A DNA stretch of 64,000 bases. Source: Bordetella sp. H567 (GTDB taxonomy: Bacteria; Pseudomonadota; Gammaproteobacteria; Burkholderiales; Burkholderiaceae_B). Below are positions 28,702 to 40,800 of this stretch, one piece after another; the stretch's first letter is position 1, and every line of letters starts with the position of its first letter. The translations under genes were made by a program, and so were the position numbers. The DNA lies in NCBI RefSeq assembly GCF_001704295.1, contig NZ_CP012334.1:1872084-1936083 (forward strand). Direction: 5' to 3'. Below the pieces are notes generated by a model. It did no database searches, had not been told where the DNA came from, and saw nothing but the letters and a program-made list of their open reading frames with translations.

Positions 28702-30114
28702 GTGTCCTTCAAGCCTGTCGTCGCTCTGGTCGGTCGTCCCAATGTCGGGAAGTCCACGCTGTTCAATCGCCTGACGCGTTCGCGCGCCGCCCTGGTCGCC
28801 GACTACGCCGGGCTGACACGCGATCGCCATTACGGCGAGGGCAGGGTGGGCGACTATCCCTTCATCGTCATCGACACCGGCGGTTTCGAGCCGGTTGCCA
28901 AGGACGGCATCCTGCGGGAAATGGCGCGCCAGACTCGCCAGGCCATTGCCGAGGCCGACGTCGTGGTTTTCCTGGTGGACGGCCGTGCCGGCGTTAACGG
29001 GCACGACCACGAAATCGCCGACCTGCTGCGCCGTTCGGGCCAGCGCCGCGTCCTGCTGGCGGTCAACAAGGCCGAAGGCATGGGCATGGCGGCCACCACG
29101 GATTTCCATGAGCTCGGGCTGGGCCAGCCCTGGCCCATTTCCGCGGCGCACGGCGACGGGATCGTCGATCTGATCGAGCACGCCCTGCAAGGGCTGGTCG
29201 AGCCCGAACCTGAGGCGCAACCGACCGAAGACGACGAAGCGGACATCGCCGAAGGCGACGACGCCGCGCTGCCCGAAGGAAAATTCAGCGCACCGCCGCC
29301 CGATCACCGCATCAAGCTGGCCATCGTCGGACGCCCCAATGTGGGCAAGTCCACGCTGATCAATACCCTGCTGGGCGAAGAGCGGGTCATCGCCTTCGAC
29401 ATGCCCGGCACCACGCGCGACGCCATCGAAATCGACTTCGACCGCGACGGCAAGCGCTACACGCTGATCGATACGGCCGGGCTGCGCAAGCGCGGCAAGG
29501 TATTCGAGGCGGTCGAGAAATTCTCGGTGATCAAGACCCTGCAGGCCATCGAAGCCAGCAACGTGGTGCTGCTCATGCTGGATGCGCAGACCGAGATCTC
29601 TGAACAGGACGCGCATATCGCCGGCTTCGTGCTGGAAACGGGGCGCGCCGTGGTGGTGGCCATCAATAAATGGGATGGCCTGGATGCCGATCAGCGCGAG
29701 CGCATCCAGCGCGAATTCGATCGCAAGCTGCGCTTCCTTTCCTTCGCGCGGATGCATACCATATCCGCGCTGAAGGGCGCGGGCGTGAAGACCTTGCTGA
29801 AGTCCGTCATCGCCGCGCATGCGGCGGCATTCGCCAAGCTGTCCACGCCCAAGCTGACGCGCGAACTGCAAGCAGCGGTCGAGCAGCAGCCGCCGCCGCG
29901 CAAGGGCATCTTCCGGCCCAAGATGCGGTACGCGCACCAGGGGGGGCAGAACCCGCCTTTGGTCATCATCCACGGCAACGCGCTGGATGCCATCCCGGAC
30001 GCCTACCGCCGCTACCTGGAAACCCGTTTCCGCAACGCCTTCGACCTGGCCGGCACGCCGCTGCGCATCGAGTTCAAATCCTCGCACAATCCCTACGTGC
30101 AAGATAAATCGTAA
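28702..30114 (+). CDS. der: GTPase Der (EngA), 50S subunit assembly
   Basis: A 470-residue essential GTPase with two tandem G domains. The first P-loop is [12 protein letters not shown] near residue 10, the second [12 protein letters not shown] near 213, each with its own switch and NKxD-like motif (AVNKAEG, AINKWDG). A KH-like C-terminal domain ends [11 protein letters not shown]. An acidic linker ([19 protein letters not shown]) joins the two G domains. Translation begins at GTG 28702, 20 bases after bamB. Confidence 0.97.
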   Translation: MSFKPVVALVGRPNVGKSTLFNRLTRSRAALVADYAGLTRDRHYGEGRVGDYPFIVIDTGGFEPVAKDGILREMARQTRQAIAEADVVVFLVDGRAGVNGHDHEIADLLRRSGQRRVLLAVNKAEGMGMAATTDFHELGLGQPWPISAAHGDGIVDLIEHALQGLVEPEPEAQPTEDDEADIAEGDDAALPEGKFSAPPPDHRIKLAIVGRPNVGKSTLINTLLGEERVIAFDMPGTTRDAIEIDFDRDGKRYTLIDTAGLRKRGKVFEAVEKFSVIKTLQAIEASNVVLLMLDAQTEISEQDAHIAGFVLETGRAVVVAINKWDGLDADQRERIQREFDRKLRFLSFARMHTISALKGAGVKTLLKSVIAAHAAAFAKLSTPKLTRELQAAVEQQPPPRKGIFRPKMRYAHQGGQNPPLVIIHGNALDAIPDAYRRYLETRFRNAFDLAGTPLRIEFKSSHNPYVQDKS

Positions 30115-30134
30115 ATCGCAGCCAAGGATCCGCC

Positions 30135-31205
30135 ATGAGCCGTTTTTGGAGCCCCGTCGTCGCCGGGCTCAGCCCCTATGTACCCGGCGAGCAGCCCAAG
30201 CTGGCGAACCTGATCAAGCTCAACACCAACGAGAATCCCTTCGGGCCGTCGCCCAAGGTCCTGGAAGCGTTGCGCGCGGCCTGCGACGACACGCTGCGGC
30301 TCTATCCCGATCCCGCTTCCGACCGGCTGCGCAAGGCCATCGCCGCCCATTGCGGCGTGGCGCTGCCGCAGGTTTTCGTTGGCAACGGTTCCGACGAAGT
30401 CCTGGCCATTGCCTTCCAGGCTTTGTTGAACCACCAGGCGCCCTTGCGCTTCCCGGACATCACCTACAGCTTCTACCCGGTCTATTGCGGCCTGTACGGT
30501 GTGCGCCATCAGGTCATCCCGCTCACCGAGGATTTCCGCATCGACGTCCAGGACTACCTGCCCACCGGCGGCCAGCCGCAGGGACCCATCCTGTTTCCCA
30601 ATCCCAATGCGCCCACGGGCCGCGCGCTGCCGCTGGCCGACATCGAGCGCATCGTCGCGGCCAATCCGGATGCGGTCGTCGTCATCGATGAAGCCTATGT
30701 GGATTTCGGCGCCGAATCCGCGGTGCCGCTGGTCAGCCGCTACGACAACGTGCTGGTGATCCAGACGCTGTCCAAGTCCCGGTCCCTGGCCGGGCTGCGG
30801 CTGGGCTTCGCCATCGGCAGCGCGGCGTTGATCGAAGGCCTGGAGCGGGTCAAGAACAGCTTCAACTCCTACCCCATCGATCGCCTGGCACAAGCCGGCG
30901 CCACGGCCGCGATCGAGGATACGGACTACTTCGAGTCCACCCGTTCGGCCGTCATCCATACGCGCGAGGCGCTGACCGGCTCGCTGCAGTCGCTGGGCTT
31001 CGATGTGATCCCATCCGCGGCCAACTTCGTGCTGGCCCGCCATCCTGAACGGGACGCGGCCGGGCTGGCTGCTGCGCTGCGGGAGAAGGGCATCATCGTG
31101 CGTCATTTCAGCCATCCGCGCATCGTCCAGCACTTGCGGATTTCGATCGGAACGGCCCAGGAATGCGAGGCATTGGTGCACGCGTTGCGCACGATTTTGG
31201 GGTGA
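30135..31205 (+). CDS. hisC: Histidinol-phosphate aminotransferase
   Basis: A 356-residue PLP enzyme converting imidazole-acetol phosphate to histidinol phosphate. Fold-type I class II features are [12 protein letters not shown] at the N-terminus, [11 protein letters not shown], and the PLP lysine in [14 protein letters not shown]. It lies between der and hfq, away from the main his operon, as is common when a genome has more than one hisC copy. Relaxed specificity towards aromatic amino acids is possible for such copies (inference). AAGGATC at 30123-30129 precedes the ATG. Confidence 0.92.
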   Translation: MSRFWSPVVAGLSPYVPGEQPKLANLIKLNTNENPFGPSPKVLEALRAACDDTLRLYPDPASDRLRKAIAAHCGVALPQVFVGNGSDEVLAIAFQALLNHQAPLRFPDITYSFYPVYCGLYGVRHQVIPLTEDFRIDVQDYLPTGGQPQGPILFPNPNAPTGRALPLADIERIVAANPDAVVVIDEAYVDFGAESAVPLVSRYDNVLVIQTLSKSRSLAGLRLGFAIGSAALIEGLERVKNSFNSYPIDRLAQAGATAAIEDTDYFESTRSAVIHTREALTGSLQSLGFDVIPSAANFVLARHPERDAAGLAAALREKGIIVRHFSHPRIVQHLRISIGTAQECEALVHALRTILG

Positions 31206-31237
31206 ACTTTTGGTGTCATGTTGCGTCACATCATTCA

Positions 31238-31267
31238 GTGGCACCGCCCGGGAAAACCCTGTAGAGT
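31238..31267 (+). promoter_or_regulatory. Candidate hfq promoter
   Basis: GTGGCA (31238-31243), an 18-bp spacer and TAGAGT (31262-31267) upstream of hfq. TGGCAC at 31239-31244 also resembles a sigma-54 -24 element, but no GC dinucleotide is correctly placed at -12. Confidence 0.35.
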
Positions 31268-31330
31268 AGCTATTTCGGCGTCTGCCACTATCAAAACAAC
31301 ACCCCAAAACAACACAATGGAGCCTGGCCA

Positions 31331-31567
31331 ATGAGCAATAAAGGGCAAACTTTGCAAGATCCGTTCTTGAACACGCTGCGTAAGGATCACGTACCCGTGT
31401 CCATTTATCTCGTCAACGGCATCAAGCTTCAGGGGCAGATCGAATCGTTCGATCAGTACGTCGTGCTGCTGCGTAATACCGTGACCCAGATGGTCTACAA
31501 GCATGCCATTTCAACCGTGGTTCCGGCCCGCGCGGTCAATTTCCAGGTGGAAATCCCTTCTGAATAA
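31331..31567 (+). CDS. hfq: RNA chaperone Hfq
   Basis: A 78-residue Sm-like hexameric protein that pairs small RNAs with mRNAs. It begins [35 protein letters not shown]. The Sm2 motif YKHAIS is present and the short C-terminal tail ends [10 protein letters not shown], typical of betaproteobacteria (78-79 residues). It heads the conserved hfq-hflX-hflK-hflC-hisZ-purA run. TGGAG at 31318-31322 precedes the ATG. Confidence 0.98.
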   Translation: MSNKGQTLQDPFLNTLRKDHVPVSIYLVNGIKLQGQIESFDQYVVLLRNTVTQMVYKHAISTVVPARAVNFQVEIPSE

Positions 31568-31813
31568 TCGCTCTACCGATCGTCGCGCAGGCCCCGCTAG
31601 CGGCCGCGCGGACGGTCCCCCACGCGGCCCCGCGCCGCTCAATGGCCGCCTTGCTTCTCGTGCCCGCCGCACCGTTCGTGTCGGCGGGCATTTTCACTGT
31701 GCGCGCTTGGTTCGGCTGGCCGTTTCCCCCATCGTGCCGGCGATCGCGCGGGCGCGTCCCCCCATTCCCGTTTTTCGTGCCGTTCGTATCGCTCGCGCCG
31801 GCCAGGAGGCTGC

Positions 31814-32920
31814 ATGCGTGCGTTGATCATCAGTGTCGATCTCGGCAATCCGGATTTCGACGCCCACGCCCAGGAGTTCGCCATGCTGGCGCATGGCGCC
31901 GGCGCGGACATCGTCGATACCGTGCTGGCGCGCCGCGACCGGCCCGACGCCAAATACTTCATCGGTTCCGGCAAGGTCCAGGAAGCGGTCCTGCTGGCTC
32001 GCGCGCACGATGCCGACGTGATCCTGTTCGACCAGCCCTTGTCGCCCGCGCAGCAGCGCAACCTTGAACGAGAATTCAACCTTCGCGTGGTCGACCGCGT
32101 CGCCTTGATCCTGGACATCTTTGCCCTGCGGGCCAAAAGCCACGAAGGCAAGCTGCAAGTCGAACTGGCACAGCTGCAGCATCTGACCACGCGGCTGACG
32201 CGCCTGTGGACCCACCTTGAGCGCCAGCGCGGCGGCATCGGCATGCGCGGGCCCGGCGAGTCCCAGCTCGAAATGGATCGGCGCATGATCGGCGCCCGCG
32301 TCAAGGTGTTGCGCGAGCGGCTGGACAGGGTCGAACGGCAGCGCGTCACGCAGCGGCGCTCGCGCGCACGCGGCGGCGCACTGTCGGTATCCCTGGTCGG
32401 CTATACGAACGCCGGAAAATCCAGCCTGTTCAACGCCATGACCCGTGCCGGGGCGTATGCCGCAGACCAGCTTTTCGCCACCCTGGATACGACCACCCGC
32501 CGCATCTGGATCGACGGCGCGGGCTCCATCGTGCTGTCCGATACGGTGGGATTCATTCGCGATCTGCCGCCCACGCTCATTGCCGCCTTTCGCGCCACCC
32601 TCGAAGAGACGGTGCACGCCGATCTGCTATTGCACGTCGTCGATGCCGCGAGTCCGCAGCGCGATGAACAGGTCCAGGAAGTGGAGAAAGTGTTGAACGA
32701 AATCGGCGCGGGCGATATCCCCGTCATCATGGTCCATAACAAGATCGATCTGCTGGGGCTGCCCCCCCGAGTCGAGCAGAATGCCCATGGTACGATTGCG
32801 CGGGTGTTTGTCAGCGCCGCCGAGCGCGCCGGCCTGGATGCGTTGCGCGCGGCAATTGCGCAGGCTGGTCAGATTGCGGGAAATAATGCGTCCAATATCC
32901 AAACTGTTCAATCTGAATGA
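31814..32920 (+). CDS. hflX: Ribosome-associated GTPase HflX
   Basis: A 368-residue OBG-HflX GTPase that splits stalled or heat-damaged 70S ribosomes. The N-terminal glycine-rich domain includes FIGSGKVQE and GIGMRGPGESQLE, and the P-loop is GYTNAGKSSLFNAMT, with DTVGFIRDLP (G3) and HNKIDL (G4). The C-terminal extension of E. coli HflX is absent, as in many homologues. The 246-base gap from hfq contains no credible gene. The 3' end overlaps hflK by 35 bases in another frame. Confidence 0.95.
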   Translation: MRALIISVDLGNPDFDAHAQEFAMLAHGAGADIVDTVLARRDRPDAKYFIGSGKVQEAVLLARAHDADVILFDQPLSPAQQRNLEREFNLRVVDRVALILDIFALRAKSHEGKLQVELAQLQHLTTRLTRLWTHLERQRGGIGMRGPGESQLEMDRRMIGARVKVLRERLDRVERQRVTQRRSRARGGALSVSLVGYTNAGKSSLFNAMTRAGAYAADQLFATLDTTTRRIWIDGAGSIVLSDTVGFIRDLPPTLIAAFRATLEETVHADLLLHVVDAASPQRDEQVQEVEKVLNEIGAGDIPVIMVHNKIDLLGLPPRVEQNAHGTIARVFVSAAERAGLDALRAAIAQAGQIAGNNASNIQTVQSE

Positions 32921-34181
32921 CCCCGGCTGGGGGCGAGGCAGCCAGAACGGCTCCGAACCACCCCGGCGTCCGCAAGGTAGCGGCGATGGGCCGCCGGACC
33001 TGGACGAGGTCTGGCGCGATTTCAACAACCGTATCGCCGCGCTGTTCGGCCGCAAGGGCAACCAGGGCGGCCGCAACGGCGGCCCGGGCGGTACCGGTGG
33101 TACCGGTCCCCGCAATGCACGCATCGGTGCCGGCCTCATCATCCTGGTATTGGTGGCGCTTTGGCTGGCCAGCGGTTTCTATATCGTCCAGGAAGGCCAG
33201 GTGGCGGTGGTCACGCAGTTCGGCAAGTATTTTAAGACCGCACAGGCGGGCTTCCAGTGGCGCCTGCCTTATCCGATCCAGAACCAGGAAATCGTCAACA
33301 TCTCGCAGTTGCGGACGTTCGAAGTAGGCTTCCGCGGCAGCTCGCGCAACAAGGTGCTGCCCGAGGCCCTCATGCTGACGACCGACGAAAACATCGTCGA
33401 CATGCAATTCGTGGTGCAGTATCGCCTGCGTGCGGATGGCGCGCCGGACTACCTGTTCCGCACGCGCGATCCCGACGAATCGGTCCGCCAGGCCGCCGAG
33501 ACCGCCATGCGCGAAGTCGTCGGCAAGCAGCCCATGGACTACGTCCTCTACGAAGGCCGCACCAACGTCGCCACGCAGGTCCAGGCGCTCATGCAGCAGA
33601 TCCTGGACCGCTACGACACCGGCATCCAGGTCAGCACTGTCGCCATCCAGAACGTGCAGCCACCCGAACAGGTGCAGGCCGCCTTCGATGACGCGGTCAA
33701 GGCGGGCCAGGACCGCGAGCGCCAGATCAACGAAGGCGAAGCCTATGCCAACCAGGTCGTGCCACTGGCCGCCGGCCAGGCATCGCGCATGATCCAGGAG
33801 GCCGAAGGCTACAAGGCCAAGGTGATCGGCGACGCGACCGGCAATACCTCGCGTTTCAACAGCATCGTCAACGAATACCGCAAGTCGCCCGCGGTCATGC
33901 GCGAGCGCATGTACCTCGAAACCATGGAGGAAATCTTCTCGCGCGCCAGCAAGGTAATGATCGATACGCGGGGCGGCAACAATGTCGTCTACCTGCCGAT
34001 CGACAAGATCATCCAGCAGGCCGCGCAAGAGGCCGGCAAGTCATCGCCGCAACCGGGCCCGCTGAGCCTGCCCGGCGCCAGCCAGCCGACCATTCCGCCA
34101 TCGCCACGTCCCGTCCCTGGGCAAACATCCGGCAACCCCGGCAGCGGCAACACGCTGACCCGCGACCGCTTGTCGCGCTAA
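32886..34181 (+). CDS. hflK: FtsH protease modulator HflK
   Basis: A 431-residue SPFH/prohibitin membrane protein that cages FtsH with HflC. A Gly/Arg-rich cytosolic N-terminus (GGRNGGPGGTGGTG) precedes one membrane helix at about 81-99 (GLIILVLVALWLASGFYIV). The SPFH domain begins EGQVAVVTQFGKY, and a Pro-rich tail follows. The ATG at 32886 lies inside hflX; the homologous start MRPISKLFNLNDPGWGR supports it. Confidence 0.96.
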   Translation: MRPISKLFNLNDPGWGRGSQNGSEPPRRPQGSGDGPPDLDEVWRDFNNRIAALFGRKGNQGGRNGGPGGTGGTGPRNARIGAGLIILVLVALWLASGFYIVQEGQVAVVTQFGKYFKTAQAGFQWRLPYPIQNQEIVNISQLRTFEVGFRGSSRNKVLPEALMLTTDENIVDMQFVVQYRLRADGAPDYLFRTRDPDESVRQAAETAMREVVGKQPMDYVLYEGRTNVATQVQALMQQILDRYDTGIQVSTVAIQNVQPPEQVQAAFDDAVKAGQDRERQINEGEAYANQVVPLAAGQASRMIQEAEGYKAKVIGDATGNTSRFNSIVNEYRKSPAVMRERMYLETMEEIFSRASKVMIDTRGGNNVVYLPIDKIIQQAAQEAGKSSPQPGPLSLPGASQPTIPPSPRPVPGQTSGNPGSGNTLTRDRLSR

Positions 34182-34198
34182 CCGGAGGAGCCCCGAAC

Positions 34199-35146
34199 AT
34201 GCAACGTCTACTGCCCATACTGGTCGGCCTGCTCATCATCCTGGCCGCGCTTTCCTCCTGCGTTTTCATCGTCCGCGAACGTGACTATGCCCTGGTGTTC
34301 TCGCTGGGAGAGGTACGCAAGGTCATCAGCGAGCCCGGTCTTTACTTCAAGGCGCCGCCGCCGTTCCAGAATGTCGTGACGCTGGACAAGCGCATCCTGA
34401 CCATCGAATCGACGGATGCCGAGCGCATCCAGACGGCGGAAAAGAAAAACCTGCTGATCGACTCGTACGTCAAGTGGCGCATCGCCGATCCGCGCCTGTA
34501 CTACATCACGTTCGGCGGCAACGAACGGGCCGCGCAGGAACGCCTGCAGGCCCAGATCCGCGACGCCCTGAACGCGGCCGTCAACATCCGTACGGTCAAG
34601 GACGTGGTATCCGCCGAGCGCGAAAAGGTCATGGCGGAAATCCTCTCCAACGTGGCCAAGCGCGCCGCTCCGCTGGGCGTGCAGATCGTGGACGTGCGCC
34701 TGCGCCGCATCGAATTCGCGCCGGAAATCTCCGAATCGGTCTATCGCCGCATGGAGGCCGAACGCAAGCGCGTGGCCAACGAGCTGCGCTCCATCGGCGC
34801 CGCCGAAGGCGAGAAGATCCGCGCGGAAGCCGACCGGCGCCGCGAGGAAATCCTGGCCGATGCCTATGCCAAGTCGCAGGCCATCATGGGCGAGGGCGAT
34901 GCCAAGGCCAGCAGCATCTACGCCGACTCCTACGGCAAGGACCCCGTGTTCTACACCTTCTACAAGAGCCTGGAAGCCTATCGCTCGTCGTTCTCGAAGC
35001 TGGGCGACCTGCTGGTGGTGGATCCCAGTTCCGAATTCTTCCAGTTCTTCAAATCTTCCGTGGGCGTGCCGGGCGCGCCTAGCGGCACCCTGGGGGGGAT
35101 TCCCGGCAGCACCACGCCGGGGACCCCGCCGGACAGCCGGAAATAG
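34199..35146 (+). CDS. hflC: FtsH protease modulator HflC
   Basis: A 315-residue partner of HflK. An N-terminal membrane anchor (LLPILVGLLIILAALSSCVFIV) is followed by the SPFH domain (RDYALVFSLGEVRKVI) and a long helix (ERKRVANELRSIGAAEGEKIRAEADRRREE) that packs into the cage. The C-terminus is Gly/Pro/Thr-rich. It starts 17 bases after hflK with GGAGGAG upstream. No gene for the small DUF2065 protein follows. Confidence 0.96.
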   Translation: MQRLLPILVGLLIILAALSSCVFIVRERDYALVFSLGEVRKVISEPGLYFKAPPPFQNVVTLDKRILTIESTDAERIQTAEKKNLLIDSYVKWRIADPRLYYITFGGNERAAQERLQAQIRDALNAAVNIRTVKDVVSAEREKVMAEILSNVAKRAAPLGVQIVDVRLRRIEFAPEISESVYRRMEAERKRVANELRSIGAAEGEKIRAEADRRREEILADAYAKSQAIMGEGDAKASSIYADSYGKDPVFYTFYKSLEAYRSSFSKLGDLLVVDPSSEFFQFFKSSVGVPGAPSGTLGGIPGSTTPGTPPDSRK

Positions 35147-35171
35147 GGCAGTTTGCGGGGCAGTGCACGGG

Positions 35172-35200
35172 CTGGCGGGATCGCCCGAACCATGTACAAT
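35172..35200 (+). promoter_or_regulatory. Candidate promoter upstream of hisZ
   Basis: TACAAT at 35195-35200 with CTGGCG (35172-35177) 17 bp upstream. A transcript starting near 35207 would meet the terminator at 35227-35263 almost at once, giving a 55-60 nt RNA or an attenuated leader for hisZ-purA. Confidence 0.4.
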
Positions 35201-35226
35201 ACCCCGTAAGCTTTAAAACATTCCGC

Positions 35227-35263
35227 AGCGGCTGAGCGGGCTTACGCCCCTCAGCCGCTTTTT
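35227..35263 (+). terminator. Rho-independent terminator between hflC and hisZ
   Basis: AGCGGCTGAG (35227-35236) pairs with CTCAGCCGCT (35250-35259), and GGGC/GCCC extends the stem inside. A T-run follows at 35259-35263. It ends the hflC transcript and lies upstream of hisZ. Confidence 0.9.
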
Positions 35264-35337
35264 CGTTTGGTTTGTCGTTTGGGTATCGTCTGGCGCTGCC
35301 CGCGTCTTTCTTCTCTACGCATGATCAGGTAACTAAC

Positions 35338-37864
<2,527 letters not shown>

Positions 37865-37876
37865 GAGTACACGGCC

Positions 37877-38419
37877 ATGGCTCTCCCGCCAAGTACCGAT
37901 AAAGACCTGTGGATCAGCTGGGAGGAATATCACCGGCTGATCGAACAACTGGCCTTGAACGTGCACCGTTCAGGCTGGCGGTTCGACCAGATCCTGTGCC
38001 TGGCGCGCGGGGGCGTGCGGGTCGGCGACGTGCTTTCCCGCATCTTCGACGTGCCCTTGGGGATACTCGCCACCAGCAGCTATCGCGAAGCGGCCGGCAC
38101 CAAGCAGGGTGCGCTGGACATCGCCCAGTTCATCACCATCACCCGCGGTACGCTTGCCGGGCGGGTGTTGCTGGTGGACGACATGGTCGATACCGGGCTG
38201 ACGTTCAACCGCGTGATGGAGCATTTGCGCGGGCAGTTCCCCGCGATCACGGAACTGCGCAGTGCGGTCCTGTGGTGGAAGGGCCATGCCAAAGCCGTCC
38301 CCGATTATTACGTGGACAAGCTGGTCACCAATCCCTGGATCCACCAGCCCTTCGAGGACTACGACAGCCTGCGGCCGCATCAGCTGGAAGCCTGGACCCG
38401 GAAGGGCTCGACGTCCTGA
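37877..38419 (+). CDS. Phosphoribosyltransferase-family protein
   Basis: A 180-residue type I phosphoribosyltransferase fold. The PRPP-binding motif is RVLLVDDMVDTGLTF at about residues 94-108. An N-terminal CLARGGVRVGDVL loop resembles the pyrophosphate loop of xanthine/guanine and hypoxanthine PRTases. It sits 12 bases after purA, so purine salvage is likely, but the base specificity cannot be read from the sequence. Confidence 0.85.
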   Translation: MALPPSTDKDLWISWEEYHRLIEQLALNVHRSGWRFDQILCLARGGVRVGDVLSRIFDVPLGILATSSYREAAGTKQGALDIAQFITITRGTLAGRVLLVDDMVDTGLTFNRVMEHLRGQFPAITELRSAVLWWKGHAKAVPDYYVDKLVTNPWIHQPFEDYDSLRPHQLEAWTRKGSTS

Positions 38420-38437
38420 CGCGTTGCGTGCTAGAAT
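38408..38437 (+). promoter_or_regulatory. Sigma-70 promoter for rpsU-dnaG
   Basis: TCGACG (38408-38413), an 18-bp spacer and TAGAAT (38432-38437). It overlaps the end of the phosphoribosyltransferase gene and lies about 80 bases before rpsU. Confidence 0.6.
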
Positions 38438-38518
38438 CTCCTGTTACCAAGTCGACTTTTCGGCTTTACCTTTCGGGTTTTACCCTTTTCGGCTTCCCCC
38501 ACTCTTCGCTCTACGCCT

Positions 38519-38731
38519 ATGCCTATTGTTCGCCTGAAGGAAAACGAACCGTTTGAAGCCGCCCTGCGTCGCTTCAAGCGCACCATCGAAAAAACGGGTC
38601 TTCTGACCGAACTGCGTTCGCGCGAGTTCTACGAGAAGCCCACGGCCGAGCGCAAGCGCAAGCACGCCGCCGCGGTGAAGCGCCATTACAAGCGGATTCG
38701 TAGCCAGCAACTGCCCCCGCGTCTGTATTGA
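38519..38731 (+). CDS. rpsU: 30S ribosomal protein S21
   Basis: A 70-residue basic protein beginning [22 protein letters not shown] and ending [10 protein letters not shown], typical of betaproteobacterial S21. It helps mRNA binding near the anti-Shine-Dalgarno helix. It opens the macromolecular-synthesis operon rpsU-dnaG-rpoD. No yqeY gene lies between rpsU and dnaG. Confidence 0.97.
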   Translation: MPIVRLKENEPFEAALRRFKRTIEKTGLLTELRSREFYEKPTAERKRKHAAAVKRHYKRIRSQQLPPRLY

Positions 38732-38790
38732 CGCCTGTCCTGATTGACGGATCGATGATTGATGAATCGGTCTAATCGATTCGAATTTGA

Positions 38791-40800
38791 TTGATTCCCG
38801 AATCCTTCATACAGGAATTACTCGCCCGGGTCGACGTCGTCGATGTGGTCGGGCGTTATGTGCAGTTGCGCAAGGGTGGGGCCAACCTGCTTGGCCTGTG
38901 TCCCTTCCATAACGAAAAAAGTCCCTCCTTCACGGTAAGCCCCACCAAGCAGTTCTATCACTGCTTCGGTTGCGGCGCGCATGGCAGCGCCATTACCTTC
39001 CTGATGGAACACACGGGCGCCAGCTTCCCTGAAGCCGTGCGCTCGCTGGCGGGATCCGCCGGCATGGCCGTGCCGGAAGAAGACCGCAGTCCGCGCCAGC
39101 GCGCCGAATCCGCGCGCCGCAAGGAAGAGGTCTCGCGCCACACGCAAGTGCTGGAAGCGGCCCAAGCGTTTTACCTGAAGCAATTGCGCGCGTCCGCGCC
39201 GGCCATCCGCTATCTCAAGCAGCGCGGCCTGACAGGCGAGATCGCCCGTCATTTCGGCCTCGGCTGGTCAGGTAGCGACCGCCAGGGCTTGGCTCAGGTA
39301 TTCAGTCGCTACGATGATCCCGTGCTGGTAGAGGCCGGCCTGGTCATCGAGGCCGAGGACGCCCGCCGTTATGACCGCTTCCGCGAGCGTGTCATGTTCC
39401 CTATCCGGAATGCACGCGGCGTGTTGATCGGCTTCGGCGGGCGCATCATCGGCAAGGGCGAGCCCAAGTACCTGAATTCCCCCGAAACCCCGATCTTTTC
39501 CAAGGGCCAGGAGCTGTACGGTCTGTGGGAAGCGCGGCAGGCCATACGTACCGAAGGCCAGGTCATCGTGGTGGAAGGCTATATGGATGTAGTCGGCCTG
39601 GCCCAACTCGGCCTGGGCAATGCCGTGGCCACGCTGGGAACCTCGACCACGCCGGACCACGTAAAGAAGTTGCTGCGCGCCAGCGACCGCGTGGTGTTCA
39701 GCTTCGATGGCGACAAGGCGGGGCGCCGCGCCGCCTGGCGGGCGCTGCAGGCGTGCCTGCCGGTCTTGCGCGACGATATCAACCTGCGCTTTCTCTTCCT
39801 GCCGGCCGAGCACGATCCGGATTCCTATGTGCGCGAGTTCGGTGCCGAAGCCTTCCGCGCCAGCCTGGGTGAAGCGACCGCGTTGTCGCGGTTCCTGTTG
39901 GACGAATTGGCCTCTCGCCACAACCTGGGCGAGGCGGAAGGGCGGGCCGCCTGCATGCACGAAGCGCGGCCCTTGCTGGGCGCCATTCCGGCCTGCGGGT
40001 TGAAGACCCAGATCGAGCGCGAATTGGGCAAGCTGGTGCAGTTGACGCCCGAAGAGGTTGGGCAGGCGCTGGCCCTGCCTGTCGGTCCGCCTGGGACGCA
40101 GGCGGCTGTCGCCCAGGGGGCAGCGCCGTCGCGGCCGCCCGGGCCGCGGGCGGAAGGGCCTTTCGACATGGGCATGGAGGATGGGCCGCCACCTGATTTC
40201 TCCTACGAGCCTATCCCGGACGGCGCGGGCGAGCCTTCCTGGGAAGGCAGCGGTCGCGAAAAGAAGGGACGGTTCACCGCCAAGCGCTTCGATGCGAAAC
40301 CGGGCGGCAAATGGTCGCGTCGTGACGACCGCGACAAGGTGGGCGGGGTGATCGAGCCGCGCCGGCCGGTGCCGACCATGGCACGCCGCCTGTTGCGGCT
40401 GTTGTTGTCGCACCCGGAACTGGTCGACACGATGGGGGATCAGCAGCTTGAAGTATTGGACAGGGGGCCCCACCTTGGTATGGTCAGGGAGCTCGTTGTG
40501 CTGGCCCAGCGCAGCGGGGCGCGCCATCTGGGGGCCTTGCTGGAAGCCGCGGAGCCTGAATCGGACATCCAACTGGTATTGCGCAGCATGAGCGCGGACT
40601 TGGTCGGCGAGGAAGAATTGCCCGACCCCCAAGCGGAGTGGGACGACGCCTTGCACCGCATCGAATTCGTGGCCATCCGCGCCGAAATCGACGAATTGGC
40701 CCGGTCGGGCTTGCAAACGCCGCAGGACCGCGACCGGTATCAGGAACTTTCCAGGCGTTTAGCGGCAATTAAGCACGCCGGGAGCGACTCAATAGGGTAA
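38791..40800 (+). CDS. dnaG: DNA primase
   Basis: A 669-residue primase that lays RNA primers at the replication fork. The N-terminal CHC2 zinc domain reads CPFHNEKSPSFTV ... YHCFGCGAHG. The Toprim core shows VVEGYMDVVGL and FSFDGDKAGRRAAW. The C-terminal part should bind DnaB; a Pro/Gly-rich linker lies at about 430-500. Translation starts at TTG 38791 (MIPESFIQELLARVDVV), as in homologues. TAAAAT at the stop codon may be the -10 of an internal promoter reading towards rpoD. Confidence 0.96.
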   Translation: MIPESFIQELLARVDVVDVVGRYVQLRKGGANLLGLCPFHNEKSPSFTVSPTKQFYHCFGCGAHGSAITFLMEHTGASFPEAVRSLAGSAGMAVPEEDRSPRQRAESARRKEEVSRHTQVLEAAQAFYLKQLRASAPAIRYLKQRGLTGEIARHFGLGWSGSDRQGLAQVFSRYDDPVLVEAGLVIEAEDARRYDRFRERVMFPIRNARGVLIGFGGRIIGKGEPKYLNSPETPIFSKGQELYGLWEARQAIRTEGQVIVVEGYMDVVGLAQLGLGNAVATLGTSTTPDHVKKLLRASDRVVFSFDGDKAGRRAAWRALQACLPVLRDDINLRFLFLPAEHDPDSYVREFGAEAFRASLGEATALSRFLLDELASRHNLGEAEGRAACMHEARPLLGAIPACGLKTQIERELGKLVQLTPEEVGQALALPVGPPGTQAAVAQGAAPSRPPGPRAEGPFDMGMEDGPPPDFSYEPIPDGAGEPSWEGSGREKKGRFTAKRFDAKPGGKWSRRDDRDKVGGVIEPRRPVPTMARRLLRLLLSHPELVDTMGDQQLEVLDRGPHLGMVRELVVLAQRSGARHLGALLEAAEPESDIQLVLRSMSADLVGEEELPDPQAEWDDALHRIEFVAIRAEIDELARSGLQTPQDRDRYQELSRRLAAIKHAGSDSIG

